A stretch of DNA of 64,000 nt, taken from contig NZ_QYTW02000001.1 of NCBI RefSeq assembly GCF_003605405.2, forward strand, positions 246,428 through 310,427, read 5' to 3'. Under the pieces are notes generated by a model, which was not told the DNA's origin, ran no database searches, and saw only the letters and a list, made by a program, of their open reading frames with translations. How positions within the stretch are numbered: position 1 is the stretch's first letter; each line of letters starts with the position of its first letter. The position numbers and the translations under genes were made by a program. Source of the stretch: Siminovitchia terrae (lineage in GTDB: Bacteria > Bacillota > Bacilli > Bacillales > Bacillaceae_C). Positions 16,744-24,567 of this stretch are shown piece by piece.

Positions 16744-17931
16744 CTATGCAAGTCTTATGTTTGGCTGAATTAACAGTTCCCTTGGAAAGTCAGCCAGCAC
16801 TTCGCATCCGTTTTCTGTCACCCTGAATGATTCGCTGATTTCTATGCCAACATGGTCCAGCCATATTCCGGGAATCAGATGAAACGTCATATTTGGTTTT
16901 AAAATGGTGTAATCGCTCGGCCTGAGGCTGGCCGTATGCTCTCCCCAATCCGGAGGATAGTTGAGTCCAATGGAGTAGCCAAGCCGGGATTCCTTTTTAA
17001 TTCCGCTTGTCTCTATGGATTTGCGCCAAAGCAGCTCCACTTCCTCACACGTTATTCCGGGCTTTATCGCATCTAATACAGAATTCAATCCCTCTACGAC
17101 AACAGCAGCAATATACTGCAGCTGGTCGGTCGGTTTGCCGACTACAACAGTCCTAGCAAGCGGAGAGTGATACCGTTTATAGCATCCGGCCAGTTCTACG
17201 ATGACCGGATCGCCCTCTTTAAAAGTTTCATCAGTCCACGTCAAATGGCAGGCAGATGTTTTCTCACCCGTCGGCAGAAGCGGGACAATCGACGGGTAAT
17301 CTCCCCCAAAATCTTCAGTACCACTGATCTGGGCATGTGATATGGAGGCAACAACATCGCATTGGCGTACCCCTTCATTAATAGAGTTAACAGCTGCGCC
17401 CATTGCTTTTTCAGCAATTTTAGCTGCTCGTTTAATGTATTCAATTTCCTGATCGGATTTGATGATGCGGACCCAGTTCACCAAATTCGTTGTATCTTTT
17501 AAAGTTGCGTCCGGTAGGCCGCTTGTCAATTGAACATAATTTCTTGCTGTAAAATAATAGGCATCCATTTCTACACCGATTGTACGTTTATCCTGCTTTT
17601 TTTCTTTTAAAAAGTTACAGACGAAATCCATCGGATGCTTGATTGTTGATTGTACATAATCATCGTCATAAGGAATAATGTGAGCTTCGTCAAGCCATGA
17701 AGTGTGCTTTGCTGCGCTGGCATCCTGTCCCCGCCCAATCCAAAAAGGCTGCTCTTCATCAATAATAACTGCAAGCAGTTGATGAACATAAAAGGACCAT
17801 GCGTTATAGCCGGTCAGGTAACTCATGTTTGCCGGATCCGTCACAAGCAGAACATCAATACCTTCCGCCACCATCCGCTGCTTTGTCTTTTCAAGCCTCT
17901 CCTTATACTCCATAATATTAAACGATAACAA
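16744..17931 (-). CDS. doeA: Ectoine hydrolase DoeA/EutD (M24 peptidase fold), second copy
   Basis: This paralogue matches the first copy along its whole length, with the same altered metal-ligand positions (VELAGCYKRYHSPLART, LGYSIGLNYPPDWGEHT). The frame opens at 17949 without a ribosome site. The TTG at 17931 has GAAGGG at the right distance and yields MLSFNIMEYKERL, which aligns with the first copy's start, so I use it. It lies about 30 bp after ehuA and is probably the last gene of the ehu transcript. One copy may prefer hydroxyectoine and the other ectoine; that is inference. Confidence 0.88.
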   Translation of the reverse strand: MLSFNIMEYKERLEKTKQRMVAEGIDVLLVTDPANMSYLTGYNAWSFYVHQLLAVIIDEEQPFWIGRGQDASAAKHTSWLDEAHIIPYDDDYVQSTIKHPMDFVCNFLKEKKQDKRTIGVEMDAYYFTARNYVQLTSGLPDATLKDTTNLVNWVRIIKSDQEIEYIKRAAKIAEKAMGAAVNSINEGVRQCDVVASISHAQISGTEDFGGDYPSIVPLLPTGEKTSACHLTWTDETFKEGDPVIVELAGCYKRYHSPLARTVVVGKPTDQLQYIAAVVVEGLNSVLDAIKPGITCEEVELLWRKSIETSGIKKESRLGYSIGLNYPPDWGEHTASLRPSDYTILKPNMTFHLIPGIWLDHVGIEISESFRVTENGCEVLADFPRELLIQPNIRLA

Positions 17932-17961
17932 ATCAATCCCTTCTTTCATAACTTATTTTAT

Positions 17962-18792
17962 TTAATACCCGTTCCGAAATCGTTTTAAAAATGTGTTTAG
18001 CCTTTCGGTCTTCGGGTTTTCCAATACCTGCTCAGGCGGGCCTTGCTCCACAACCTTTCCCTTATCGATAAAGACGACTCGGTCAGAAATCTCGCGGGCA
18101 AAGTCCATTTCATGCGTCACCAGGATCATCGTCATGTTCGTCGTATGCGCGATATCCTTGATGACATTCAGCACCTCGCCCACCAGCTCAGGATCAAGCG
18201 CTGATGTCACTTCGTCGAACAGCATCACCTTCGGCTCCATGACGAGTGCCCGGGCGATCGCCACCCGCTGCTGCTGTCCACCGGACAGCTGGATCGGGTA
18301 TTTGTGCACCTGGTCTTTGAGCCCGACTTTTTCGAGCATCGCCAGCGCTCGCTCCTTCGCCTCCTGCTTCGGCATGCCGAGCACATGGACCGGCGCCTCC
18401 GTCACGTTCTTTAATATAGTCATATGCGGAAATAGGTTGTACTGTTGAAAAACCATGCCGATCTTTCCGCGGACCTTTCGCAGGTGTTTCTCGCTAGCAA
18501 TGATGAGCTCCCCCTTGACCTCTTGATGCCAAAGCGGCTCCCCGTCCACTATGATCGTTCCGGACGTCGGCTCCTCCAGCGTCATGAGCATCCGGATGAT
18601 CGTTGTCTTTCCCGAGCCACTCGGCCCGATGATGGTGATCTTCTCCCCCTGCTTGATGTCCAGGTCCAGCCCCTTCAAGACTTCAAAATCGCTGAACGAT
18701 TTCCGGATACCCCGATAGCGGACAATCAGCCGGTCCGGTGCCGGCATCTCATTTACTTCTTCATAGATTGCATCCTGCATCGCTACCATCAT
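17962..18792 (-). CDS. ehuA: Ectoine/hydroxyectoine ABC transporter ATPase EhuA
   Basis: This polar amino acid-type ATPase has Walker A GPSGSGKTT near residue 57, signature LSGGQQQR near 171, Walker B MLFDEVTSALD near 190 and the H-loop VTHEMDF. It energises import by the EhuCD permeases at the inner face of the membrane. Its start codon overlaps the ehuD stop by ATGA, showing tight coupling. The gene is visibly richer in G+C than its neighbours, like ehuD and ehuC. Confidence 0.9.
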   Translation of the reverse strand: MMVAMQDAIYEEVNEMPAPDRLIVRYRGIRKSFSDFEVLKGLDLDIKQGEKITIIGPSGSGKTTIIRMLMTLEEPTSGTIIVDGEPLWHQEVKGELIIASEKHLRKVRGKIGMVFQQYNLFPHMTILKNVTEAPVHVLGMPKQEAKERALAMLEKVGLKDQVHKYPIQLSGGQQQRVAIARALVMEPKVMLFDEVTSALDPELVGEVLNVIKDIAHTTNMTMILVTHEMDFAREISDRVVFIDKGKVVEQGPPEQVLENPKTERLNTFLKRFRNGY

Positions 18793-19487
18793 GCGCTCAC
18801 TCCTTTATTTGTTTGTTGTCTTCCGCGGCTTCTGTTGACCTTCCTCTCTACATGCTGCACTAGCAGCGACGACGGGTAGCTCAGCAGCAGGAACAGCAAC
18901 CCCACGATGGTGATCGGCTCAAGATACCGCCACGTCTCCGAGCCGATGATCTTGGCGGTCTGCAACATCTCGACAACCAAAATCGCAGAGAGTAGCGGCG
19001 TTTCCTTGAACAGCACAATCAGATAGTTCCCGAGCATCGGTATGACCGGCGGAATCGCCTGCGGCAGGATGACCTTCATCCATGTGTGTGCCTTCGAGAA
19101 GTTCAACGCCGTGGCTGCCTCCCACTGACTTTTTGGAATCGAGTCGATCCCCGAGCGGTAGATCTCCGACACATAGGTGCTGTAATGGATGCCAAGGCCA
19201 AGTGCTCCTGTCATAAACGGGCTGAGCGAGAAGCCGATATACGGAATTTCCGGCAAAGCGTAAAATAGGAAGAACAATTGGACAAGTGGTGGCGTGCTCC
19301 GCACAAACTCGATGAAGCCGACCGTCAGCCACTTAAGCGGCTTAAAGCTGCTTCTCCGCAAAAGCGTAAGCACGAGGCCGAGCGTCAGAGCGATCAGATA
19401 GGCGGCAACGGTGGCACCCAGCGTAATCCACATCGCCTTGAAAATCCTTGGAAAAATCTCAATGGCAAAATTCCAGTCCCACGTCAT
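18789..19487 (-). CDS. ehuD: Ectoine/hydroxyectoine ABC transporter permease EhuD
   Basis: This 232-residue HisM/GlnP-type permease has about five membrane segments and the EAA loop SQWEAATALNFSKAHTWMKVILPQAIP that contacts the ATPase. It forms the channel with EhuC. ATGA overlaps join it to both ehuC and ehuA. The coding sequence is G+C-rich compared with the flanking catabolic genes. Confidence 0.9.
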   Translation of the reverse strand: MTWDWNFAIEIFPRIFKAMWITLGATVAAYLIALTLGLVLTLLRRSSFKPLKWLTVGFIEFVRSTPPLVQLFFLFYALPEIPYIGFSLSPFMTGALGLGIHYSTYVSEIYRSGIDSIPKSQWEAATALNFSKAHTWMKVILPQAIPPVIPMLGNYLIVLFKETPLLSAILVVEMLQTAKIIGSETWRYLEPITIVGLLFLLLSYPSSLLVQHVERKVNRSRGRQQTNKGVSA

Positions 19488-20149
19488 CTGGCAGCCACCC
19501 CCTTCCCTGCCCGCTTCTCCAACCAGCGCGCACCGAAGATAAGCGGCAGCGCCAAGACGAAGTAAAGGAGAAGGAGCAGCGCGAAGATTTCCACCTGGTC
19601 CCCTGTATAGTTATCCTTTAGAATCCGGCCTTGGAAGGTCAAGTCAGCTAAGGTGACCAACGAGACGAGCGATGTTCCCTTCAGCAATTCGATCGCGTTG
19701 TTCCCGAATCCCGGCAGCATCAGGCGGAAAGCCTGCGGAAGGATGACGAGCCTCATGCGCTGCCAGCGGGTCATGTTAAGCGCAATGCCCGCTTCTGTCT
19801 GCCCGCCGGGCACCGACAGGATCGCTCCCCGGACAACCTCTGAGGCGTACGCCCCGTAATTCAGGCTCAAAGCCAGGACCCCTGCGGCAAACGGGGTAAG
19901 CTCCATTCCGAACGCAGGCAGAGCAAAAAAGAAGAAAAACATCTGTACAAGCAGGGACGTCCCCCTGAACAACTCCACCAAAGCGCCCATCGAAAAGCGG
20001 ATAATCCAAAAGCGCGACACTCGGCCAAGGCCGGCGACAAACGCGAAAAGAAAGGCAAAAACGGCGGACAGTAGGAGCACTTGGATTGTCACACCCGCGC
20101 CGCGCAGCAATTCTGGCAAAAACATCATGTAAGTATCAATTGCTAACAA
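19484..20149 (-). CDS. ehuC: Ectoine/hydroxyectoine ABC transporter permease EhuC
   Basis: This is the second permease subunit, with the EAA-type loop GGQTEAGIALNMTRWQRMRLVILPQAF and several hydrophobic segments. The start is uncertain. A TTG at 20149 lies too close to AAGGGGG, and the next ATG is seven codons later. It follows ehuB after a stem-loop that probably sets the ratio of binding protein to permease. It is G+C-rich like ehuD and ehuA. Confidence 0.88.
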   Translation of the reverse strand: MLAIDTYMMFLPELLRGAGVTIQVLLLSAVFAFLFAFVAGLGRVSRFWIIRFSMGALVELFRGTSLLVQMFFFFFALPAFGMELTPFAAGVLALSLNYGAYASEVVRGAILSVPGGQTEAGIALNMTRWQRMRLVILPQAFRLMLPGFGNNAIELLKGTSLVSLVTLADLTFQGRILKDNYTGDQVEIFALLLLLYFVLALPLIFGARWLEKRAGKGVAAR

Positions 20150-20162
20150 CCCCCTTGCGTCT

Positions 20163-20211
20163 ATGGGGCATTTGCTAAATTTTATTAAAGAAAATTAGGC
20201 AAATGCCCCAT
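20163..20211 (-). ncRNA. Intercistronic stem-loop between ehuB and ehuC
   Basis: ATGGGGCATTTGC and GCAAATGCCCCAT pair perfectly and are extended by AATTTT/AAAATT-type pairing in the loop. On the minus strand no U-run follows, so it is not a classic terminator. Such stem-loops after binding-protein genes commonly stabilise the upstream message. Confidence 0.6.
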
Positions 20212-20215
20212 TTTA

Positions 20216-21115
20216 TTATTTTGAACAACGGTCTTCTGTCGTTACATCATCCGGAAGGTTGTCCTCGCCAAACCCGAACTCTTTAAAGATTTCAAGAATT
20301 TTTCCGGAATCGATCAGCTTTTTCAATTCTGCATTGTATGCTTCCCTCAGCTCGTTGTCCTCTTTTCTGAACACCGCAGCACCGTAGCTCATGACGCTTT
20401 CTCCACTAATTTCAGGCTGTGTGAACGGCTTGGCCTCTTCCACCTTGGACTGGTCCGCTGATTCAACCGCTTCGCGGAGCGTCGCTTCCGTCATCACCGT
20501 CGCATCTACACGACCCGAGCTTACTGCAGCGATGTTGGAGGAAATGCTGTCTGCCGTTTCAATCTGACTATCTTTGACGCCAAGCCCTTTCAGGAACTCA
20601 TGCTGGTTCGCTCCTGCCATGATGGACACCTTCACATCTGGGTTTTTGGCAATGTCTTCATAGCTGTGCAAGTTCTTCGGATTCCCTTTCTGGACAGCCA
20701 TGCCTTCCCCATAGCGGATTTCCACGTCGCCAAATGCCGCTTCTGAACAGCGTTCAGGCCGAATGTCCATGCCTGCAGTGATGACATCAAAGCGTCCCGC
20801 CTGCAATGCCGGGATTAAGGAACCGAATTCCGTGACTTCCCCTTCGACTGTATTGATGCCCATTTCCTTGAAGACTGCTTTGGTAATTTCAGGTGCAACA
20901 CCTGTCACATCTCCGTCAGATGTTTTATAGCCATACGGTTTTTCATTTGCTACACCAAGCTTCACCTTGCCTTCTTTCATAAGGCGATCAAGCGCAGACG
21001 TTTGCGCTTTTGAATCCCCGTCGTTTTTTCCTCCACTCGAACTCTCGCTGCTATTTCCGCAAGCGGTCAGCAATACCAATAAACCAACAATGAATATCAT
21101 TGACCATTTTTTCAT
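20216..21115 (-). CDS. ehuB: Ectoine/hydroxyectoine-binding lipoprotein EhuB
   Basis: A signal peptide ends in the lipobox LLTAC, so this is a lipid-anchored extracellular receptor. The mature protein is of the SBP_bac_3 family and carries EhuB features: EFGSLIPALQAGRFDVITAGMDI, the RPERC segment, NPKNLHSYEDIA and the C-terminal FGFGEDNLPDDVTTEDRC. It delivers ectoine or hydroxyectoine to EhuCD. A good AAGGGGGAG precedes the ATG. It is first in the ehuBCDA-doeA transcript. The upstream gap carries the shared inverted-repeat operator and a cre-like box. Confidence 0.92.
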   Translation of the reverse strand: MKKWSMIFIVGLLVLLTACGNSSESSSGGKNDGDSKAQTSALDRLMKEGKVKLGVANEKPYGYKTSDGDVTGVAPEITKAVFKEMGINTVEGEVTEFGSLIPALQAGRFDVITAGMDIRPERCSEAAFGDVEIRYGEGMAVQKGNPKNLHSYEDIAKNPDVKVSIMAGANQHEFLKGLGVKDSQIETADSISSNIAAVSSGRVDATVMTEATLREAVESADQSKVEEAKPFTQPEISGESVMSYGAAVFRKEDNELREAYNAELKKLIDSGKILEIFKEFGFGEDNLPDDVTTEDRCSK

Positions 21116-21199
21116 TTCAAGAACTCCCCCTTACAATGTTTATCCATTATTTTCCGAACAGCCTGTCTTACAAATCCTCCTTTCAAATAGCTAAAATTA

Positions 21200-21213
21200 T
21201 GTAAGTGCTTACA
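21200..21213 (-). promoter_or_regulatory. cre-like box upstream of ehuB
   Basis: TGTAAGTGCTTACA is a perfect 14-bp palindrome and fits the cre pattern except that the central CG is TG/CA. It lies between the operator and the ehuB start, so carbon catabolite repression by CcpA is likely. Confidence 0.6.
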
Positions 21214-21260
21214 TTTTTTATTTATTATAATTATTCAATAAGTAAAAAACATTATTGAAA

Positions 21261-21297
21261 CTGTATGAATTTTGATTACCTGTTTTTATACAATTTG
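21261..21297 (-). promoter_or_regulatory. Shared inverted-repeat operator of the ectoine locus, site 2
   Basis: Half-sites CTGTATG and ATACAATTTG are separated by 20 bp, exactly as at the doeA site. The region lies between the regulator gene end and ehuB. Confidence 0.65.
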
Positions 21298-21357
21298 ATT
21301 ACTTCGGCATAATGAACGTTTCACTCTCGGATTTCCATCGACCCTTCCTCCCTAAAA

Positions 21358-21390
21358 GTAAAAAACAAACCAGCCCCGGTTTTGGGGCTA
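21358..21390 (-). terminator. Terminator of the PucR-family regulator gene
   Basis: On the minus strand AGCCCC-AAAAC-CGGGGCT is followed by GGTTTGTTTTTT. It lies 6 bp past the regulator stop and separates eutB-regulator from the ehu operon. Confidence 0.75.
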
Positions 21391-21395
21391 GTTCG

Positions 21396-23099
21396 CTATG
21401 TCAAACGATTGATTTGTTGATCCATTCCTCGGTTTCCGCTGCTCCTCCAAATTTTTATACTGAAATCCAGCAAGAATACATCATCCGGATTCGTCAAAGA
21501 GAGATTGGTCAATGATTCGATCTTCCTTAGCCTGTATAAAAGCGATTGCCTGTGGAGGTTAAGGACGCGGGCCGCCTGGCTCACATTGCCGGCATTTTCA
21601 TTATAGACAATGAAAGTGTTGATCAGGTCCATTTCCCTTTTTTCATCGTATTCTACCAAAGGTGAAATGGTAGCCGTTGTAATTTCCTGCACCTCTTCGT
21701 TCCTGCATAAGGTTAATATCAGCCTGCTGATCTTCGAGTTGTCGAAGTGATACCGCTTGCCAATCCCTTTTTGTTTTCTGCCCACTTCCAAAGCCGAAGC
21801 CGCTTTATGATAGCTTCTATAAAAAGACATGATCCCGTCCCGATGTTTTCCTATCCCCCATGAAACAAGGACGCCCGGAAGAAGCTTGTTCAATCTCCGG
21901 TCGACCAAATCAAGAAACTGGTTAACCGTTCCGTTTGAAGAGGATTGGGTAATAGATTCGTTTGTTTGTAAAAAAACAATCATCTTGTCACCTTCCTGGG
22001 CATACATTGTCTGGCGGCGAATGGATTGAGCCGCATCAGCCAACTCCATTTCAATATACGCCATCATATTTTCCAGCCAGGATTTCTTCGTCTGTATATT
22101 ATTGTTCTGCTCTTGGTAAAACAGGGACTCCAAATTTTCGGGGTACCCAATCAGGCATTCATACGGCAAATCTACATCCAAGCCAAGGTCTTTGGCTTTT
22201 TCTCTAAGCAACTGTTCGGGAAGTTCCTCTTCTTTTATAAGAGTCTTGACAAATTCCTTTTGCAGCATATTTTTATTTTCAGCTATGGCATTTTCACTTG
22301 TAAACCATAATGCACATACCATGACCGCCTGTTCTATAAGATTGGCATCCCTCAGCTTCATCTTGTAGGAAGGCGGCGCCACGATAAAAAAGTCCCCCTG
22401 ATTTTGCTCACTTGACTGGATTTTCATATGAAACAACTGGGCATCCATCGTCTCGGCTCGCTTCATTTTGGAGAAAATTGGATGATGTGATTCTTCCACA
22501 TCCTCGCTCTTTTTCATATCATTCCACATCCGTCGGACATCCCTTATTTGAGCGGAACCTCCTGCCACATTCCCCCTGTTATTCATAACAAGTAGCGGCA
22601 GTCCCAGTTCCTTTTCAATGACAGAAACAATGGACAGAAAAGGCTTCTTAGTTAAAAACATCTCTATTAATTCCTGCTGCACTTCCTTCAGCCGGATCAA
22701 CTCGTCCTGCTGCAGCCTGTTGATGGCGCTTGTCACTTCGTGAATGATATCGGCAAACCTGATTTCCCATGGCAAATCGATCATCACAAACTTGTTTTCT
22801 TCCGCAAAATCAATGATTTCTTCCGGAATCCTATAAATATAATGGCCGGTGGCGATAGCCAGCGCAGAAGCACCTGATTCGTAGACGTCTTTTACAAAAT
22901 CAAAAAATAAATGGGGATCTGTATAGCAACCTATCCCCGTACTAAGAACCAGCTCGTTTTCACGAACAAAATTTTCAACAGGGCGCTCAATGACCGAAAC
23001 CCATTCAACTGTTTTCTTTTGGAGCTCTTTTTTACCCGAAATGATTTTGGCTGTTTCAAAAATAGGAAACTTGAATACATCCTCCAAAGACAAGTTCAA
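21396..23099 (-). CDS. PucR-family transcriptional regulator of the ectoine locus
   Basis: This 567-residue protein has an N-terminal PucR domain (FPIFETAKIISG onward), a central GGDEF-like/CdaR linker region and a C-terminal helix-turn-helix: NVSQAARVLNLHRQSLLYRLRKIE near residue 525. Members control purine, sugar-acid and amino acid use in response to a pathway metabolite. Ectoine loci elsewhere are usually controlled by the GntR/MocR-type EnuR; none is present here, so this protein is the best candidate. It begins with a TTG overlapping the eutB stop (TTGA), so the two are co-translated. It probably binds the three TTGTATG...ATACAA motifs. Confidence 0.85.
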   Translation of the reverse strand: MNLSLEDVFKFPIFETAKIISGKKELQKKTVEWVSVIERPVENFVRENELVLSTGIGCYTDPHLFFDFVKDVYESGASALAIATGHYIYRIPEEIIDFAEENKFVMIDLPWEIRFADIIHEVTSAINRLQQDELIRLKEVQQELIEMFLTKKPFLSIVSVIEKELGLPLLVMNNRGNVAGGSAQIRDVRRMWNDMKKSEDVEESHHPIFSKMKRAETMDAQLFHMKIQSSEQNQGDFFIVAPPSYKMKLRDANLIEQAVMVCALWFTSENAIAENKNMLQKEFVKTLIKEEELPEQLLREKAKDLGLDVDLPYECLIGYPENLESLFYQEQNNNIQTKKSWLENMMAYIEMELADAAQSIRRQTMYAQEGDKMIVFLQTNESITQSSSNGTVNQFLDLVDRRLNKLLPGVLVSWGIGKHRDGIMSFYRSYHKAASALEVGRKQKGIGKRYHFDNSKISRLILTLCRNEEVQEITTATISPLVEYDEKREMDLINTFIVYNENAGNVSQAARVLNLHRQSLLYRLRKIESLTNLSLTNPDDVFLLDFSIKIWRSSGNRGMDQQINRLT

Positions 23100-24127
23100 T
23101 ATCCACCCACCCCTGTCTGATGAATCTCGTAGTCTTGCATAACTTTTGAAATAACAGAGAGATCAACGTTATTCCCCGTAATGATTGTCCCTACTTTGGA
23201 CAATCCTGGCGGAAGCTTTTTCTGTAAAATCGCAGCAACTCCCGTAGCTGCTGCCCCTTCTACAATCATCCGGTGCTCGCCAGCCATGAACCCCATAGCT
23301 TCTGCTATTTCATCTTCGGAAACCAGAATTAGATCGTCAGCGTATTGCTTGACGCTTTCAAAAGTATATTCATTGTTCAATCCGATACCGCCAAGCAGGC
23401 TGTCTGCAAGAGTAGACTGCTCCTGTAAAACGACCGGCTTTCCTGCTTTGATGCTTTCATACATAACAGGTGACCGCTCCATTGAAACGCCGATCACTTG
23501 AATGGACGGATTGTAAGACTTCAACGCAAGTGCAACCCCTGCAAACAATCCTCCGCCAGACAATGGAATCACAACCGCTTCCAGGTCGGGAACCTCTTCC
23601 GCCATCTCGAGGCCAATAGTACCCTGGCCGGCTATAATATCAGGATCATCGAACGGCTTGATCACCGTCAGCCCTTGCCTTTCTTCAAGCTTACAGCAAT
23701 ATTTTTCAGCGTCGTCCTGGCTGTTGCCAACAATTTCAATATTTGCCCCCGCTCGCCGGATAGCATTCACCTTCGCTTTTGGAACCCTTGGTGAAATACA
23801 GACAGTGGCCCCGATTCCCAGCTTTTTGGCGACAAAGGCAACGGCTAGCCCATGGTTACCCGTTGAAAAAGTGGCGACCCCTCTCTTTTTTTCCTCGTTG
23901 GAAAGTTTTAATATTTTATTGGCAGCCCCTCTTACTTTAAAGGCACCGATTTCGTGATAGTTTTCGAGTTTGATAAAGACTTGTGAAGAATGGCTTTCTG
24001 ATAAAGGAATAGAATGGATAAATGGAGTAGGCTTTACAATTTGATATACTCTTTTTCGTGCTTCAAAAATGTTTTTAAGAGACAGGCTGTTGATTGACTG
24101 ACGTTCTTTTTTCTCTGCGTTGCGCAA
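23096..24127 (-). CDS. eutB: Threonine dehydratase-like protein, hydroxyectoine utilisation dehydratase EutB
   Basis: This is a PLP enzyme of fold type II with 343 residues. The PLP lysine lies in GAFKVRGAANKI near residue 63, followed by FSTGNHGLAVAF and the phosphate-binding PLSGGGLFAG. It lacks the C-terminal ACT domains of biosynthetic threonine deaminases, and its length fits EutB. EutB is thought to dehydrate the hydroxylated intermediate of hydroxyectoine breakdown before EutC acts. The TTG start has AAGGGGGG upstream. It heads the eutB-regulator transcript, with an operator and cre-like box upstream. A catabolic threonine/serine dehydratase is the alternative. Confidence 0.82.
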   Translation of the reverse strand: MRNAEKKERQSINSLSLKNIFEARKRVYQIVKPTPFIHSIPLSESHSSQVFIKLENYHEIGAFKVRGAANKILKLSNEEKKRGVATFSTGNHGLAVAFVAKKLGIGATVCISPRVPKAKVNAIRRAGANIEIVGNSQDDAEKYCCKLEERQGLTVIKPFDDPDIIAGQGTIGLEMAEEVPDLEAVVIPLSGGGLFAGVALALKSYNPSIQVIGVSMERSPVMYESIKAGKPVVLQEQSTLADSLLGGIGLNNEYTFESVKQYADDLILVSEDEIAEAMGFMAGEHRMIVEGAAATGVAAILQKKLPPGLSKVGTIITGNNVDLSVISKVMQDYEIHQTGVGGY

Positions 24128-24156
24128 AGAAATCCCCCCTTTTATTCCATAAAAAT

Positions 24157-24170
24157 GAAAGCGCTATCTA
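24157..24170 (-). promoter_or_regulatory. cre-like box upstream of eutB
   Basis: TGAAAGCGCTATCT matches the cre core (central CG, flanking A/T pattern) about 30 bp before the start codon. It parallels the boxes before doeA and ehuB. Confidence 0.55.
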
Positions 24171-24356
24171 AATAGTATCATATTTTTCCCTCAACTTTTC
24201 TGAAAACAAAAGATGTTTATTCTATAACCGCAGAAAGGATAAACAAAAAAAAATCGTAAAAGATTTTATCGTCCGATTAATAAACACTTCCATTCACTTC
24301 AATTAAATATCATAAACCATTATATTTTTTTGAAAAAACACCATACAATTATCACC

Positions 24357-24392
24357 TTGTATGAACTTTAATTTGCTAATTTATACAATTTG
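24357..24392 (-). promoter_or_regulatory. Shared inverted-repeat operator of the ectoine locus, site 3
   Basis: Half-sites TTGTATG and ATACAATTTG are separated by 19 bp, one less than at the other two sites. Partial extra half-sites (CCATACAATT before, TTTGTATGAG after) flank it. It is about 230 bp upstream of eutB, and the rest of 24171-24517 is A+T-rich without a gene. Confidence 0.6.
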
Positions 24393-24517
24393 TATGAGAA
24401 TTGCATTTTCGTTTCCGCAATGTATCTGAAGTCAATTCCGTAATTTTTCAGCCCACCAAAGTAGATTTTAACCAAGAGTAATATATGTTTATTCTAAATG
24501 AACCAATCAAACAGCAA

Positions 24518-24557
24518 AAAAAAGCCACTCACCTCGAAAATTAAGGTAAGTAGCTTT
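24518..24557 (-). terminator. Terminator of the nhaC-family gene
   Basis: An imperfect stem AAAGCCACTCACCT/AGGTAAGTAGCTTT with a loop CGAAAATTA lies just past the stop. On the minus strand it ends in a T-run. Confidence 0.7.
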
Positions 24558-24567
24558 TAAGACGTTG

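Noticed and set aside
14821-17931. Two Xaa-Pro dipeptidases
   Set aside because: Metal ligands of M24 peptidases are mostly replaced and all neighbours are ectoine genes.
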